The notes: a model not told the origin generated them from the letters alone. A stretch of 54,448 nt of DNA from Desulfobacterales bacterium (GCA_030066985.1 JASJAN010000040.1:1-54448); one strand, 5' to 3'; numbered from the stretch's first letter, positions 9,225 through 18,264 are shown. Translations and numbers: made by a program.

Positions 9225-9542
9225 TTAGCGATGGGCTTCCAGGCAGGCGACACCCTCGGGCCCAACAACGGCATTGTGCCGCACACCGGCCGGCAAATTC
9301 AGGCGATCCCCGCTGTTCAGGGTGACTTTATCTCCGGCATCCGGCAGACCGAAAGTGATGGAGCCGCGAACCACAAAAATGACCTTGTGATAGGAATGGT
9401 CATGGGCACCGTAAACATCCCCGGGGCCGTTGGACCACACATAGGGGTGTAAATCTTCATCCGCCATCAAGCCGCGCAACAAGGCCTCATCCGGTGCTGT
9501 TTTTTCCAACCAGCGAATGACTTCAATATTATCTGATTGCAT
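9225..9542 (-). CDS. Cupin-domain protein
   Basis: A 105-residue one-domain cupin. The first cupin motif, GAHDHSYHKVIFVVRGSITF, has two or three histidines at the metal-ligand positions. The second motif, LPAGVRHNAVVG, supplies the last histidine, so a bound metal is likely, unlike in the second cupin of this operon. ATG 9542 has a GGAGAAGG ribosome-binding site. It is the first gene of the four-gene operon reaching to 7187. The biochemical role is unknown, possibly a small sensor, isomerase or dioxygenase. Confidence 0.82.
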   Translation of the reverse strand: MQSDNIEVIRWLEKTAPDEALLRGLMADEDLHPYVWSNGPGDVYGAHDHSYHKVIFVVRGSITFGLPDAGDKVTLNSGDRLNLPAGVRHNAVVGPEGVACLEAHR

Positions 9543-9660
9543 GGTGTCCTTCTCCGCTTTTGTTATTATTTAAAACCAATTTTATCGTTTGCATATTCTA
9601 ATTAAAACTTTGCATTTTTCATCTCAGGTCAAGCTTCGAGCCGCTCTTTGTTGCGGGCCC

Positions 9661-10317
9661 TCAATTCAGCCGCCGTCTTTTTTCAGAACGATCGGGGTAA
9701 ATTTTATACAGCGGGTCATCGTAAAAACCCGGGATGCCGTAAATTATTTTTCTGTCAGAATTCCGATCCAGTTCCAGCACCTGCCAGCGATGGTTCTCAT
9801 ACGCCACCACCCACATATGGCCATTGGAGATGCCGGCGTATGCATCGTAGCCGGCTGATACCAAAAATGACATCAACAGCAAGGATAAGCTTTTGCAATC
9901 TCCTTTGCGGGTCTGAAGGGTCTCTTCGACTGACTGCCATCTGTGGGGATCCATCACATACTGATAGCGGCTGAGGATGTACTGATAGATTCGCTTTACC
10001 TTGTGCGGTTCTCTGGAGATAACATCTGTGCGGAGCAGGACATTAATGGCGGCCACCTGCTCGGGTTCGATCAAATTCTGAATGATCGCACTGCCGTATG
10101 AGGTGTCGACGATAAATTCATAAGGGGCATAGTCGGTTGAATAATGCTGCTTGATTTGTGACATGTTTTCCTTGACAAAGGCCGCATAGCTTTCCAGCTG
10201 CCGTTTTTCTTCCGGGATAATGCTGTTTTCAGGGATCTGTTCGTGCCGGACGGCGGCACAACCCCACAGGATAAGTAAACACAACAAACTGGTGGTGATA
10301 ACGTTTGGTTTCATCAT
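9661..10317 (-). CDS. Lipoprotein with transglutaminase-like cysteine protease fold
   Basis: The N-terminus is a lipoprotein signal with the lipobox LILWGC (C20). The later part has the transglutaminase-like triad order: RKGDCKS (C141), SNGHMWV (H167) and LELDRN (D184). The length of 218 residues fits bacterial transglutaminase-like cysteine peptidases, which often process a surface protein or act with a c-di-GMP system; no partner was identified here. It is the last gene of a run that begins at 11924, 29 bp after the gene before it. Confidence 0.8.
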   Translation of the reverse strand: MMKPNVITTSLLCLLILWGCAAVRHEQIPENSIIPEEKRQLESYAAFVKENMSQIKQHYSTDYAPYEFIVDTSYGSAIIQNLIEPEQVAAINVLLRTDVISREPHKVKRIYQYILSRYQYVMDPHRWQSVEETLQTRKGDCKSLSLLLMSFLVSAGYDAYAGISNGHMWVVAYENHRWQVLELDRNSDRKIIYGIPGFYDDPLYKIYPDRSEKRRRLN

Positions 10318-10346
10318 TTAGCGACGTGGTGACAGTTGATCTGATA

Positions 10347-11093
10347 CTATCTCATTTGTATTTGGATATCCTCGATATCGATACTGACCAGGGTAATAAG
10401 GCGCAGCGGCGATCCGTCTTTTTTGCGTGGAAACACCCGCCGGCGAGTTGGAAATGGTATGCCGCTTATTTCCTTGTGATCCCAGGAGTAGTGCGCGGCT
10501 TTGGCAAAATTTCCAAAAACCAGGGCGGTGTAATCGTGACGTTTGAGCAAACCCTCGGTGTCAAAGTAAAATGTTTGCTGTGGAGAGTGGGTTAAGAGAC
10601 CCGGTGGGAAGGTAACTTGCAGGCGATTCCAGGTCTCGTTATTTTCCTGCCAGGGGGATAACTTTTGTAAATGAATCCCCGGCCGGCACAGCAAAAAGGG
10701 TGTTGTCAGGTAATTCCAGAGGGCATAGCCGGCAAAATGGGTGGCATCTAAATGATCCCACCAGATTTTATGGCGCCAATCTTTGAATGCCTTGCGGGCG
10801 CTTTGGCGTTCCTGAATGATTTCACCGTTTTCAGATTCAATACGGACGGTATCTTCGGAAAAGATGCCTTGCATCCCGGACCTGGGGTGTGGCGTAATCC
10901 GGACGTACACCTCGTGGGCACGGATGTGGGCACGATAATCCTTGAAGGCGCCAAATTTAAAGCGCAACGGCAAGGCGACGCCCCCGGTTTTGGCGTGCAT
11001 GCTGATTGATTCAACCGCAGACCAGAGCTTCATTCCCCCGTGACGCTCGATAATCCGGTTGATGAGATCTTGCCCATTTGGGTTATTAACCAT
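10347..11093 (-). CDS. Uncharacterised 248-residue protein
   Basis: I do not recognise a named family with certainty. The opening NRIIERHGGMKLWSAVESI resembles the start of several LolA-like lipid-binding families, in which a helix is followed by a curved beta-sheet. The alternating strand pattern (for example RHDYTALVFG and PTRRRVFPRKKDG, with an IDIEDIQIQ end) supports such a fold. No signal peptide is visible. It follows the 4-TM gene by 6 bp and precedes the transglutaminase-like lipoprotein, which suggests an envelope task. Confidence 0.7.
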   Translation of the reverse strand: MVNNPNGQDLINRIIERHGGMKLWSAVESISMHAKTGGVALPLRFKFGAFKDYRAHIRAHEVYVRITPHPRSGMQGIFSEDTVRIESENGEIIQERQSARKAFKDWRHKIWWDHLDATHFAGYALWNYLTTPFLLCRPGIHLQKLSPWQENNETWNRLQVTFPPGLLTHSPQQTFYFDTEGLLKRHDYTALVFGNFAKAAHYSWDHKEISGIPFPTRRRVFPRKKDGSPLRLITLVSIDIEDIQIQMR

Positions 11094-11099
11094 GAGTTA

Positions 11100-11498
11100 T
11101 CAGGGATTGGTTGCATCGTCTTGCAAATAAGCGAGACCTTCAAGGAGGCTCAGCCCAATTAGAAGCAGAACCAACAACCAAAGCAGGAGCTGTCCTCTTA
11201 AAGACAGCTTTAATGCACCGGACAGAAGCCAGACAGTCAGGACCAATCCACCACAAAGGTTAATGGCAATGGCGCCTCCCAGCCCGAGCCCATTGAAGCG
11301 GCTGGATTTCCCATAACATCCAAATAACAGGGCCAGGCCAATTCCAAAAAGTATACTGCCTAAAAGGGTTGGATAAAAGGATGACGCTGCCGGCGGGATG
11401 CCCAATACCTTTGCCAGTCCGGCCGGGAACGCCATCAACAGGATGCCCAAACTGATATTGATGGCGGCGTCCGCTTTGAGCAAAAAGTTGCGTTTCAT
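11100..11498 (-). CDS. Small four-helix membrane protein
   Basis: A 132-residue protein with four hydrophobic stretches (about residues 11-32, 42-62, 70-95 and 103-124) separated by short loops. It ends in the acidic QDDATNP. No motif of known function was seen. It is 3 bp from the gene upstream and 6 bp from the gene downstream, so it is probably in the same operon as 10347-11093 and 11502-11924. Confidence 0.72.
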   Translation of the reverse strand: MKRNFLLKADAAINISLGILLMAFPAGLAKVLGIPPAASSFYPTLLGSILFGIGLALLFGCYGKSSRFNGLGLGGAIAINLCGGLVLTVWLLSGALKLSLRGQLLLWLLVLLLIGLSLLEGLAYLQDDATNP

Positions 11499-11501
11499 CC
11501 G

Positions 11502-11924
11502 CTATCCCGGGAAGGTCAGGGTAACCCGATCTCCCTTCTCTTTGGATTTCATTTTGATCTTCAGTTCGATGCTGTCTTCACGAATACCCAATGCCAGAGG
11601 GGATTTGCCTTTACCGCTTTCAATATGTGTAATTTCACGAACGGTGCGCATGATCTTCTCGCCAATTTCGGTGCCTGGTGTTGGAAGTTCGGATTCGCGA
11701 TATGTGGCGGTCACCTTGATATTTCCATCTTTTGAACGCCTGATGGAAACCTCTTTGGCATTGTTGTTGACACCATGCAGCGCGGCCAGCGCGAGCCATT
11801 TGACGGCAGCCTCTTCCTGATCGCTTTCCCCCTCTATTTCGGACATTTCCTTCAACGGATCTGTGGTGGCATAACAATCACACATCTCCTGTACTTTTAA
11901 ATGTATATTCCGCTTTTCTTTCAT
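11502..11924 (-). CDS. Conserved-looking soluble protein, function unknown
   Basis: A 140-residue charged protein with no membrane segment. One CDCYAT stretch has two nearby cysteines. The C-terminal half looks like a small alpha/beta domain. The start at 11924 is clear because the ribosome-binding site AAGGAGGA lies 7 bp upstream of that ATG. The ten-residue longer reading has no such site. It opens the run of four minus-strand genes that ends at 9661. Confidence 0.7.
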   Translation of the reverse strand: MKEKRNIHLKVQEMCDCYATTDPLKEMSEIEGESDQEEAAVKWLALAALHGVNNNAKEVSIRRSKDGNIKVTATYRESELPTPGTEIGEKIMRTVREITHIESGKGKSPLALGIREDSIELKIKMKSKEKGDRVTLTFPG

Positions 11925-12075
11925 AATCGAGTCCTCCTTCATCGATAACCGCAAAAAATTTTAGGTTAACGCTAAATTATACACTTTTTTGCAAAATTCA
12001 AGACGACTTTATGCGGCTTTTTAGGGAATCCAGCCCCAGCTCCGATAGATAAAAAGGTGAAGGGCAAATTGCGTC

Positions 12076-12717
12076 TTAAAACGGTTCTGCAGAAGTAAAG
12101 TCCGGTGTGGATGAAGGCTTTTCTTGGCCGAATATTTCCTGATAGGCGACAGCCAAAATACAAATTTGAATAGGGATGGTTAAAACAACACCAATGCCGA
12201 AGGCTAGCGCGCCGATACTGCCAATGATGCTGGCGATGGCTGCCAGACCAAAAAAAGGCCAAAAATTGGTTTTGACCGCCTGGATGCTGATCTGAGAAGC
12301 CGGCCAGAAAGCCATCTGGCGGTCGACAATCAGATACAGACCGAACATCAAAAAGGCTTGGGCAGCATAGACGAAGAACAAGGAAGCCAGCTGCCCGATG
12401 ATCGGAAACAAACCCAGTACCAGGGAACCAATCAGGATCACAATTCCCCAGATGACGGTAAAGAGAAACGAATGCAGAAAATAGCTGAACCCTCTAAAAA
12501 CTGCACCGGGCTCAGGTTTGGGTTCTTCGCTGCGCACAAGTTGCAGCGTCATTATGATCAAACCGGCGATCATCGGGCCGGTTAAAATGCCGATGCTGAC
12601 CGTGCTTAAGACCAGCGCTATCAGCGCAGCCAGGACCAGTGTCATAAAGTTGTTTTTATACAAGTTGAAACCCGCTTCAATCCATTTGCCCATATGAACA
12701 TCTATTTTTTGCATCAT
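12076..12717 (-). CDS. Multi-pass membrane protein (DUF4013/DUF975-like)
   Basis: A 213-residue protein with five to six membrane helices and an N-terminal cytoplasmic stretch, KWIEAGFNLYKNNF. This resembles the opening of the DUF4013/DUF975 families of glycerol-rich membrane proteins. The last residues are polar. ATG 12717 is preferred since it has AAAGG upstream, while a longer reading from 12750 would overlap the GNAT gene. Role unknown. Confidence 0.72.
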   Translation of the reverse strand: MMQKIDVHMGKWIEAGFNLYKNNFMTLVLAALIALVLSTVSIGILTGPMIAGLIIMTLQLVRSEEPKPEPGAVFRGFSYFLHSFLFTVIWGIVILIGSLVLGLFPIIGQLASLFFVYAAQAFLMFGLYLIVDRQMAFWPASQISIQAVKTNFWPFFGLAAIASIIGSIGALAFGIGVVLTIPIQICILAVAYQEIFGQEKPSSTPDFTSAEPF

Positions 12718-12746
12718 GATCAGCCTTTCTCTCGGCAGTATATATT

Positions 12747-13241
12747 TCAAAAATTCAATTCAAATTTCTGCTCTTTGATGAGCTGACCCCATTGATCGAT
12801 CTCGTGGGATTCACACAATCGGAAATTGTGGCGCTCGTAAAGCCGGCGGGCGGCATCCAGCCCCTCAAAGGTCCACAAAAAAATTTTGGGATAGCTTTTG
12901 TCTTTGCAAAATTCGACCGCCCGAGAAATCAAGCGGCTGCCCAAGCCGGTGGCTTGAAATTTGGGATCCACGATGAACCAACGTAAGCGGGCCCCTTCAG
13001 TCATGGCCTGTTGGCCGTCGATGGCTACTGCACCCGCAAATTTTCCGTCTACGGTTGCCACCCATAGGCCATCGCGGTCTTCATCGAACTCATTGACAAA
13101 AATCGAAAGTTCTCTACCCACCTGGGTTTCAAATGAACAATCAAATCCCCAGTGATCATAATAATAGATGGCATGCAGTTCGGTGATCTTGCCCACAACT
13201 CCCGGGTAATAACCCCTGATTTCCATTTCCTGCATGGCCAT
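12747..13241 (-). CDS. GNAT-family N-acetyltransferase
   Basis: The acetyl-CoA binding motif A is visible as WFIVDPKFQATGLGSRLI, with the Q/RxxGxG/A signature as QATGLG. After it comes YERHNFRLC, the usual motif B with the tyrosine. It transfers an acetyl group to an unknown amine substrate. A longer TTG start at 13289 lacks a ribosome-binding site; ATG 13241 or 13235 is more likely. It is 29 bp upstream of the membrane protein gene. Confidence 0.82.
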   Translation of the reverse strand: MAMQEMEIRGYYPGVVGKITELHAIYYYDHWGFDCSFETQVGRELSIFVNEFDEDRDGLWVATVDGKFAGAVAIDGQQAMTEGARLRWFIVDPKFQATGLGSRLISRAVEFCKDKSYPKIFLWTFEGLDAARRLYERHNFRLCESHEIDQWGQLIKEQKFELNF

Positions 13242-13378
13242 TTTATAGTCGTCTGTTTGGTTTTGTGACCCGATCGATAATGATCTCAAAAATGGGAGTG
13301 TCCACCTGTGACCCCAACATCAGGTGGGATTTCGCAACAGATTTAAATATATTGAAATACACAAAAGACGCGCATCGA

Positions 13379-14119
13379 TCAAAAGGCTCTTTGGCCTGAT
13401 TTAGCCCTTTTCAGCTCCTGTCTTTCTTTTTCGATCAATTCCTGCTCGAGGAGCGCATTTATGTTGTCGACGAAAAATATTCGGATTTGATATGCTGGAT
13501 CACCGAACTGGTCTGGGACGAGGGATACCATGAAAACATCGTTGTTTTTCTGCCAATACAAAGATTGGCCGTTTTTGTGCTGCCAGTCAATTGTTTGGGG
13601 TTCGCCGTATTTGGTCTTGAGCGTTGCAACCACGCTGGCTTCATCTTCTTTGAAGTTGATTTTAAACAACAAAGGACGCTGGCTATAATTTGAAAAGACC
13701 AGCTCGACAAGATCAAATGGCAGGTCTTTTTTGCGGGCGTATCGATACATCAATTTTGAAATATTGTGCTCGATGCGTTCCCCGGAAGTAGGATTCAATT
13801 GAATGTTCAATGCGTGAAGGGCAGGAAAGTGTTCTTGCAGAAAGCCGTAATAGTTGATTTCCAGATTGAGCAAACTTTTTCTTTCAATAGCGTCATTTCC
13901 CAGTTGGCGATTGAGATTTTTTCGAACGCCCTCAGATAGCCTGGAATCTGTACCCAAATCGAAAAATGTAAAACTATCGGATGGTGCCTCAGTGCTTTGA
14001 TCTGTGGCGCTGTCTTTTTTATCACCACAGGCGGAAATCATAAAAAGCGGCAATGCGAACACTAGCGCATATAGCAATGTCCTGGATATGTGATTTCGCC
14101 TATTTTGTTCTGGTGTCAT
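13379..14119 (-). CDS. Lipoprotein of unknown function
   Basis: A signal peptide with lipobox MISAC (C31) gives an anchored lipoprotein of about 216 residues after cleavage. The mature part starts with a Ser/Asp/Thr-rich linker and carries a predicted alpha/beta region with KTKYGEPQTIDWQ, resembling the small GEP-type motif seen in many bacterial lipoproteins. The C-terminus is a charged helix (EKERQELKRAKSGQ). The residue after the lipid cysteine is G, not D, so outer-membrane sorting is likely. No family was recognised. Confidence 0.68.
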   Translation of the reverse strand: MTPEQNRRNHISRTLLYALVFALPLFMISACGDKKDSATDQSTEAPSDSFTFFDLGTDSRLSEGVRKNLNRQLGNDAIERKSLLNLEINYYGFLQEHFPALHALNIQLNPTSGERIEHNISKLMYRYARKKDLPFDLVELVFSNYSQRPLLFKINFKEDEASVVATLKTKYGEPQTIDWQHKNGQSLYWQKNNDVFMVSLVPDQFGDPAYQIRIFFVDNINALLEQELIEKERQELKRAKSGQRAF

Positions 14120-14169
14120 GTGACTTCAGCTGACTATTTATGAATAACCTTATTATAGCACGAATTGGA

Positions 14170-14258
14170 AGCTTCCATAGGCAAGGCACTTAAGGGCGAG
14201 GCTATAGTCGACTATGCTTCGCCCTTAATAATCCACCTGAGGCGGACCTATGGGAGCC
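14170..14258. repeat. Long imperfect palindrome with a perfect tip
   Basis: An outer stem is formed by GCTTCCATAGG and CCTATGGGAGC, and an inner stem by TTAAGGGCGA and TCGCCCTTAA (both 10 bases, perfect). The tip ATAGTCGACTAT (14204-14215) is a perfect 12-base palindrome. TCCACC-TGA-GGCGGA at 14232-14246 lies between the inner and outer right arms. No gene is present in the 330 bp between 14119 and 14450. Confidence 0.8.
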
Positions 14259-14284
14259 TCCGGCTCGCCGCGCTGTTCTAAGGG

Positions 14285-14406
14285 TGAAAATAGATGAGAA
14301 ATAAACAAAATCCTTATCTTTTTTCATTTTAATTAAAATAGTTTGTTTGTCACCCATATGCAAGTCTGCTGTAACTAAATGGTGAAAAGATTCTCATCTA
14401 TTTTCA
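14285..14406. repeat. Perfect 16-bp inverted repeat, arms about 90 bp apart
   Basis: TGAAAATAGATGAGAA at 14285-14300 is matched exactly by TTCTCATCTATTTTCA at 14391-14406. The spacer is AT-rich with no gene. The pair lies upstream of the minus-strand lipoprotein gene (start 14119) and downstream of the Nudix gene (end 14450). It may be a mobile-element footprint or a long hairpin. Confidence 0.75.
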
Positions 14407-14449
14407 TGCAAAATACAGGTATCATAATATAAAATGTGTACATCATCCG

Positions 14450-15013
14450 TCAATACTCGCCTGCGATTTCTCTTGTTTGCGGTAAAATGTCTCCCATGTG
14501 GAAGGGAAATGAACCAGTGGGTTTGTCTTTGAAGTATTGTCGCAATGTCGCTTCTATTACGGTGAAAGCAATTTCATCCCAGGGGATTTCGCTTTCCGCA
14601 AACAATCGTACGTCGCTGCTTTCGTGGCCGGCTGCAAAATGATCGTCGAGCATCCGCGCGCGGAACATCACATAAATCTGGCTGACATAGCTGATGTTAA
14701 ACAGCGCATACGGGGCGATAATATCAATGCGGGCTCCGGCCTCTTCCAGTGTTTCACGCTGAGCACCCTGCGCAACAGTTTCACCGTTTTCCAGGTAGCC
14801 GGCCGGCAGCGTCCACATACCGGAGCGCGGTTCGATCGCCCGCCGGCACAGCAAAAGCTTTTCACCCATTTCCGGTATGCAGCCCACTACCACCTTGGGA
14901 TTTTCGTAATGGATGGTGCCGCAGGATGCGCACAAGTGGCGTGGTCGATCATCACCCGGGGGTGTACCCAATTCCACTTTGTGTCCGCAGTTACTACAGT
15001 AGTTCATCGTCAA
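14450..15013 (-). CDS. Nudix hydrolase with N-terminal zinc ribbon
   Basis: Cysteines C6/C9 (CSNC) and C28/C31 (CASC) form a small zinc ribbon. The Nudix box GYLENGETVAQGAQRETLEE (residues 72-91) follows, with the REx2EE catalytic core. This is the architecture of NADH pyrophosphatase-like and related ADP-ribose/FAD-handling Nudix enzymes. The exact nucleotide substrate is not readable. A second protein of the same architecture lies at 18953-19492. Confidence 0.88.
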   Translation of the reverse strand: MTMNYCSNCGHKVELGTPPGDDRPRHLCASCGTIHYENPKVVVGCIPEMGEKLLLCRRAIEPRSGMWTLPAGYLENGETVAQGAQRETLEEAGARIDIIAPYALFNISYVSQIYVMFRARMLDDHFAAGHESSDVRLFAESEIPWDEIAFTVIEATLRQYFKDKPTGSFPFHMGDILPQTREIAGEY

Positions 15014-15079
15014 ATGCCTTTAGGCTTGGCGTTATCAATCAATGTCCAATCAGAAATCGATAAATCAAATCTGGGTACC

Positions 15080-15177
15080 GGAAGATTGGAATATTGATAT
15101 GAAAGACAGAATGTCTAATTTTTATCATTCTGAATTCCAAGGCCCAATATTCCAGCATTCCATTATTCCACAATTCC
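15080..15177. repeat. Inverted array of the TGGAATATTGGAAT word repeat
   Basis: The left part (15080-15113) reads GGAAGATTGGAATATTG, and the right part (15126-15177) is a series of complementary ATTCC words (CAATATTCC, GCATTCC, TTATTCC, CAATTCC). CAGAATG on the left pairs with CATTCTG on the right. It lies between two co-directional minus-strand genes, the Nudix gene start and the ChaN gene end. Confidence 0.75.
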
Positions 15178-15229
15178 AAAAAAGCTGCTTTGCTTGATCG
15201 GTTTAGGTGACTACGGTTTTTGACACCAG

Positions 15230-16084
15230 CTATTTTTGTAGACCGAGGATGATATAATCGGCCTCATTTGAGCTGATGGTTTGCTTGTCGATGCCCCCGG
15301 CGACCTCCGGTAAAATAACCGTATGGGGCAGTTTTGATCGCAATTGGATTTGCCTCGGCACCGCACCTTTTTGGGCATGACCGACACCGGTCAGGAGCAC
15401 AACGACGGCATTTGGATTTTTTTCCAGATAGTTTAGTGAATAAACAGCGAAAGCCGTATCCCATACCATCTGGGCTTCGCAGAAGTAGATAAAATTAAGC
15501 TGACCATGACCGTGGCCGCCAAAGGCCTGCCTGATGTAGTTCATATACTGCTGGTCGACCACACAGCTGACTTCAGCCAACTGTCCTTTCTGCTCAGGTG
15601 TCAGCGATTTAAAACCGTCGCGGGATACTTTGCGGGTAATTTCCCGCGGGACATTTAACCCGATCATCGGTATTTGATTTTCACGGGCATACTCAAAGAT
15701 CATGCTATAGGCTTGCCAGGGAAAATTCCAATTGTCATAGTATATTTTCTCGAAGCTCTTGGTGTCGATTTTACCGGATACCCACCGGTCAAGCTCAAGC
15801 TGGCTTTCATGGCGAAACATCTCCAGGCCAATGGCAACTTCAACGCCGGCTTCCTTAAGGGCGCGAATTACTGCAAGTTGGGCTCTGTGATGCTGAACCT
15901 TACTGTGATGCTCGCCCACCAGCACGATCCGGTTTTTTTTCAAATCGGCGACCGCCTCAGCAAGCGTCAAATCCATTCCACGATTAAAATCGTGTAGACG
16001 ATAGGCTTCATGCGCGGAGCCGGCTCCAAAAGTCATACCAATCACCAAAACAGCAATAAAGATCACAACGGTACTTTTGCTCAT
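15230..16084 (-). CDS. ChaN-family (DUF399) secreted haem-binding-like protein
   Basis: A signal peptide precedes AGSAHEAY. The family motif IVLVGEHHSKVQHHRAQ is followed by IGLEMFRHESQLELDRW. This is the signature of ChaN/DUF399 proteins, which are iron-regulated and bind haem in the periplasm or at the cell surface. A haem role is inferred here. The ATG at 16084 has GAGGA upstream. A longer in-frame ATG at 16099 overlaps the stop of the M1 peptidase gene (ATGA), so the two genes are probably translationally coupled. Confidence 0.82.
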   Translation of the reverse strand: MSKSTVVIFIAVLVIGMTFGAGSAHEAYRLHDFNRGMDLTLAEAVADLKKNRIVLVGEHHSKVQHHRAQLAVIRALKEAGVEVAIGLEMFRHESQLELDRWVSGKIDTKSFEKIYYDNWNFPWQAYSMIFEYARENQIPMIGLNVPREITRKVSRDGFKSLTPEQKGQLAEVSCVVDQQYMNYIRQAFGGHGHGQLNFIYFCEAQMVWDTAFAVYSLNYLEKNPNAVVVLLTGVGHAQKGAVPRQIQLRSKLPHTVILPEVAGGIDKQTISSNEADYIILGLQK

Positions 16085-16095
16085 AATCGTATTCC

Positions 16096-18264
16096 TCATT
16101 TCTTGCTTAGCTTAGTATTATGCGGCATCCTGTCTGATATCTCAAAAGCACCGTATGGGGACCGGCGGCTAATATTTGGCGAGCGAGTGCTGCCGCTCTG
16201 CAACCATTGGTATTCAAGGGGTGATTGCTCGGTCAACCAGAAGCCCTTATCGCGGTTTGATCCCTTTTGAAATGCCAGATAACTATATTTACCGTAATGC
16301 GTTACCTTGCGGGCGACTTCTTCCGCATGCGCCGACGACAGCGGCAAAAACAACGCCGTCACACGGTCTTTGCGCTGCGGGTGGACAAATACCCCAAAAA
16401 ATATGTCCGTTGCATGGTCATAGGATTTTTTGTTTAGGATAAAGGATTTTGGGTTGATAACCACCTGCTGTGGCATTTTTGAAAGCAGTTCCTTTTGTTT
16501 TGGATAACCAACCATCAATATGTCATTTTCGCTAAACTCTTGTTGATCAAAGGCGCTTTCCTGTGCAAATGTGTAGTTCTTGACGCCCAAAGAGCGCAGC
16601 AGCATTCGCGTCGCGCTTTTGATATCCGGCTCAAGGTTATCTGCCAGTAAAACCAGCAGCGCCTCAGTGCTTTTGAGAGAATTAATCGCCGGGGGAATTT
16701 CGTCAGCAAACAGTAACCTGAATAGATCAACATCGGGGTCCGCACTCAGTTTGAGCGGCATGGAATCACTGACCATTTTAAATCGCGTTTCTTTATGAGC
16801 CACCTGGATGGTCTGGGAGATCGTCTTGCCGCGATTTTGCAGCACCAAATTCATCTCAAAGCTGAAGGTTGGATTCTTCTGCACGACACGCCCTTCAATG
16901 GTCCAGGTCTTACCGGTCTGTCGTGCTTGAACGTCATCCAGGTAAATTTGGGGGGCCCCTTTGCGAAATACCCATTGTTTAAAGAAGCCTTCCAGTGATC
17001 GATCGGCACGGGATTCAAAAACCTTTTGCATATCGTGCCAAGAGGTTTCCTTAAACAGTCGCTCCCGGTAAATGTCTTTGAGGGCTCCCCAGAACGCATC
17101 ATCGCCCAGCTGTTGTCGCAGCATATGAAATACCATGGCCCCTTTGTCATAACCGATGGTTTTGGTAATCGGATTATATCGGCTTTGAAAACGATGCAGC
17201 GCAAAATCCTGACCCGGTTTGACCAGGGTGGCGTAGTTTCTCAAAATCTGTTGTCGATATGCGCGGCCGTCGTCTTTGGATTTCATTTCTTTGTATAAAT
17301 AGTCAGCTACATAAGTGGTTAATGCTTCGCTCCAGTTGCCCGCCTCATAATCGACCAGTACGCCGTTGCCCCACCAGCAATGGGCAATTTCATGCCCTAG
17401 ACTGGTATGGATGATAAACGGCAATCTCAGGACCCGCCCGCCGATCAGGGTGTAAGAGGGGAAACCATATCCGGTTGGAAAGAAATTCTCAACGACCGCA
17501 AATTTATCGAACGGATAAGGACCGAAAAGATCCTGATACAGCGTCAGATATCTAACCGTAGCATCCAGGTAAGCATCTGACAGGTGATCGGTTTCCGGAA
17601 AGAAATAAGTCGCAGCAGTAATTTGGCCTGCCTTTTTTTGGCGCACGACGTATGGACCAACCGATAAACTGAGTCCCCGGATGGGATCTTTGATCAGCCA
17701 TGTAGATACGCTTTTACCGTCCTGGGTTCTATGCCCTTTGGATTGACCGGCAGTTACGGCCAGCATGCCCTTGGGTGCAATCACCTTCAACGTATAGGCC
17801 GAATGCCCCTCAACCCACTGGGGGTACCAGCCGGAGCCGGCCAGCAAAAAACTGCCACGTTCGGAGATCGTGGCACTGACACCGTATCCGGGATTGTCGG
17901 CATTTGCCGGGCGTATGGGGGCCGGATCATCAAAAACGGCCGTATAACCAATAGTTATCTGGCTTTTTGAGCTGCTGTGGTCTTGCGGCAATCTGACCAG
18001 CAGCAGACCGCCCTCAAAATCAAATTCAAGTGAGCTGCCGTTTTGAGAAACCTCGAGCCTTTTCGCCCGAGGTGAAAGTTTAAATGTCGCTGTACCATTC
18101 AAGCTGTTCTCAAAAGTTATCTGATCCAGCACTTGCAGACGCTGTTGCCCTGGAAACAATTCGACCTGAAGGTGATGCCGAGCGGTGTTCTGCGACCCCT
18201 GAGCAACAGGTGTCGTTAGGGCAAGAATGATCAACAGTATGATAGCGGTGGCACCATTCATCAT
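16096..18264 (-). CDS. Secreted M1-family metallopeptidase
   Basis: About 722 residues from ATG 18264, starting with a signal peptide that ends near VAQGSQ. The zinc motif HEIAHCWW (HEIAH at residues 291-295) and the third ligand E313 (NWSEAL) are intact. The upstream substrate motif is a degenerate GxMEN, reading VVEN (257-260). The domain after the catalytic one is not recognised. A 62-residue longer N-terminus from 18450 would place the signal peptide internally and is not likely. It probably cleaves peptides N-terminally, outside the inner membrane. It overlaps the region of the ChaN start. Confidence 0.85.
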   Translation of the reverse strand: MMNGATAIILLIILALTTPVAQGSQNTARHHLQVELFPGQQRLQVLDQITFENSLNGTATFKLSPRAKRLEVSQNGSSLEFDFEGGLLLVRLPQDHSSSKSQITIGYTAVFDDPAPIRPANADNPGYGVSATISERGSFLLAGSGWYPQWVEGHSAYTLKVIAPKGMLAVTAGQSKGHRTQDGKSVSTWLIKDPIRGLSLSVGPYVVRQKKAGQITAATYFFPETDHLSDAYLDATVRYLTLYQDLFGPYPFDKFAVVENFFPTGYGFPSYTLIGGRVLRLPFIIHTSLGHEIAHCWWGNGVLVDYEAGNWSEALTTYVADYLYKEMKSKDDGRAYRQQILRNYATLVKPGQDFALHRFQSRYNPITKTIGYDKGAMVFHMLRQQLGDDAFWGALKDIYRERLFKETSWHDMQKVFESRADRSLEGFFKQWVFRKGAPQIYLDDVQARQTGKTWTIEGRVVQKNPTFSFEMNLVLQNRGKTISQTIQVAHKETRFKMVSDSMPLKLSADPDVDLFRLLFADEIPPAINSLKSTEALLVLLADNLEPDIKSATRMLLRSLGVKNYTFAQESAFDQQEFSENDILMVGYPKQKELLSKMPQQVVINPKSFILNKKSYDHATDIFFGVFVHPQRKDRVTALFLPLSSAHAEEVARKVTHYGKYSYLAFQKGSNRDKGFWLTEQSPLEYQWLQSGSTRSPNISRRSPYGAFEISDRMPHNTKLSKK

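Noticed and set aside
16096-18264. M1 peptidase lacking the GxMEN motif.
   Set aside because: A degenerate VVEN is present at the expected place before HEIAH, so there is no strong reason to call it inactive.
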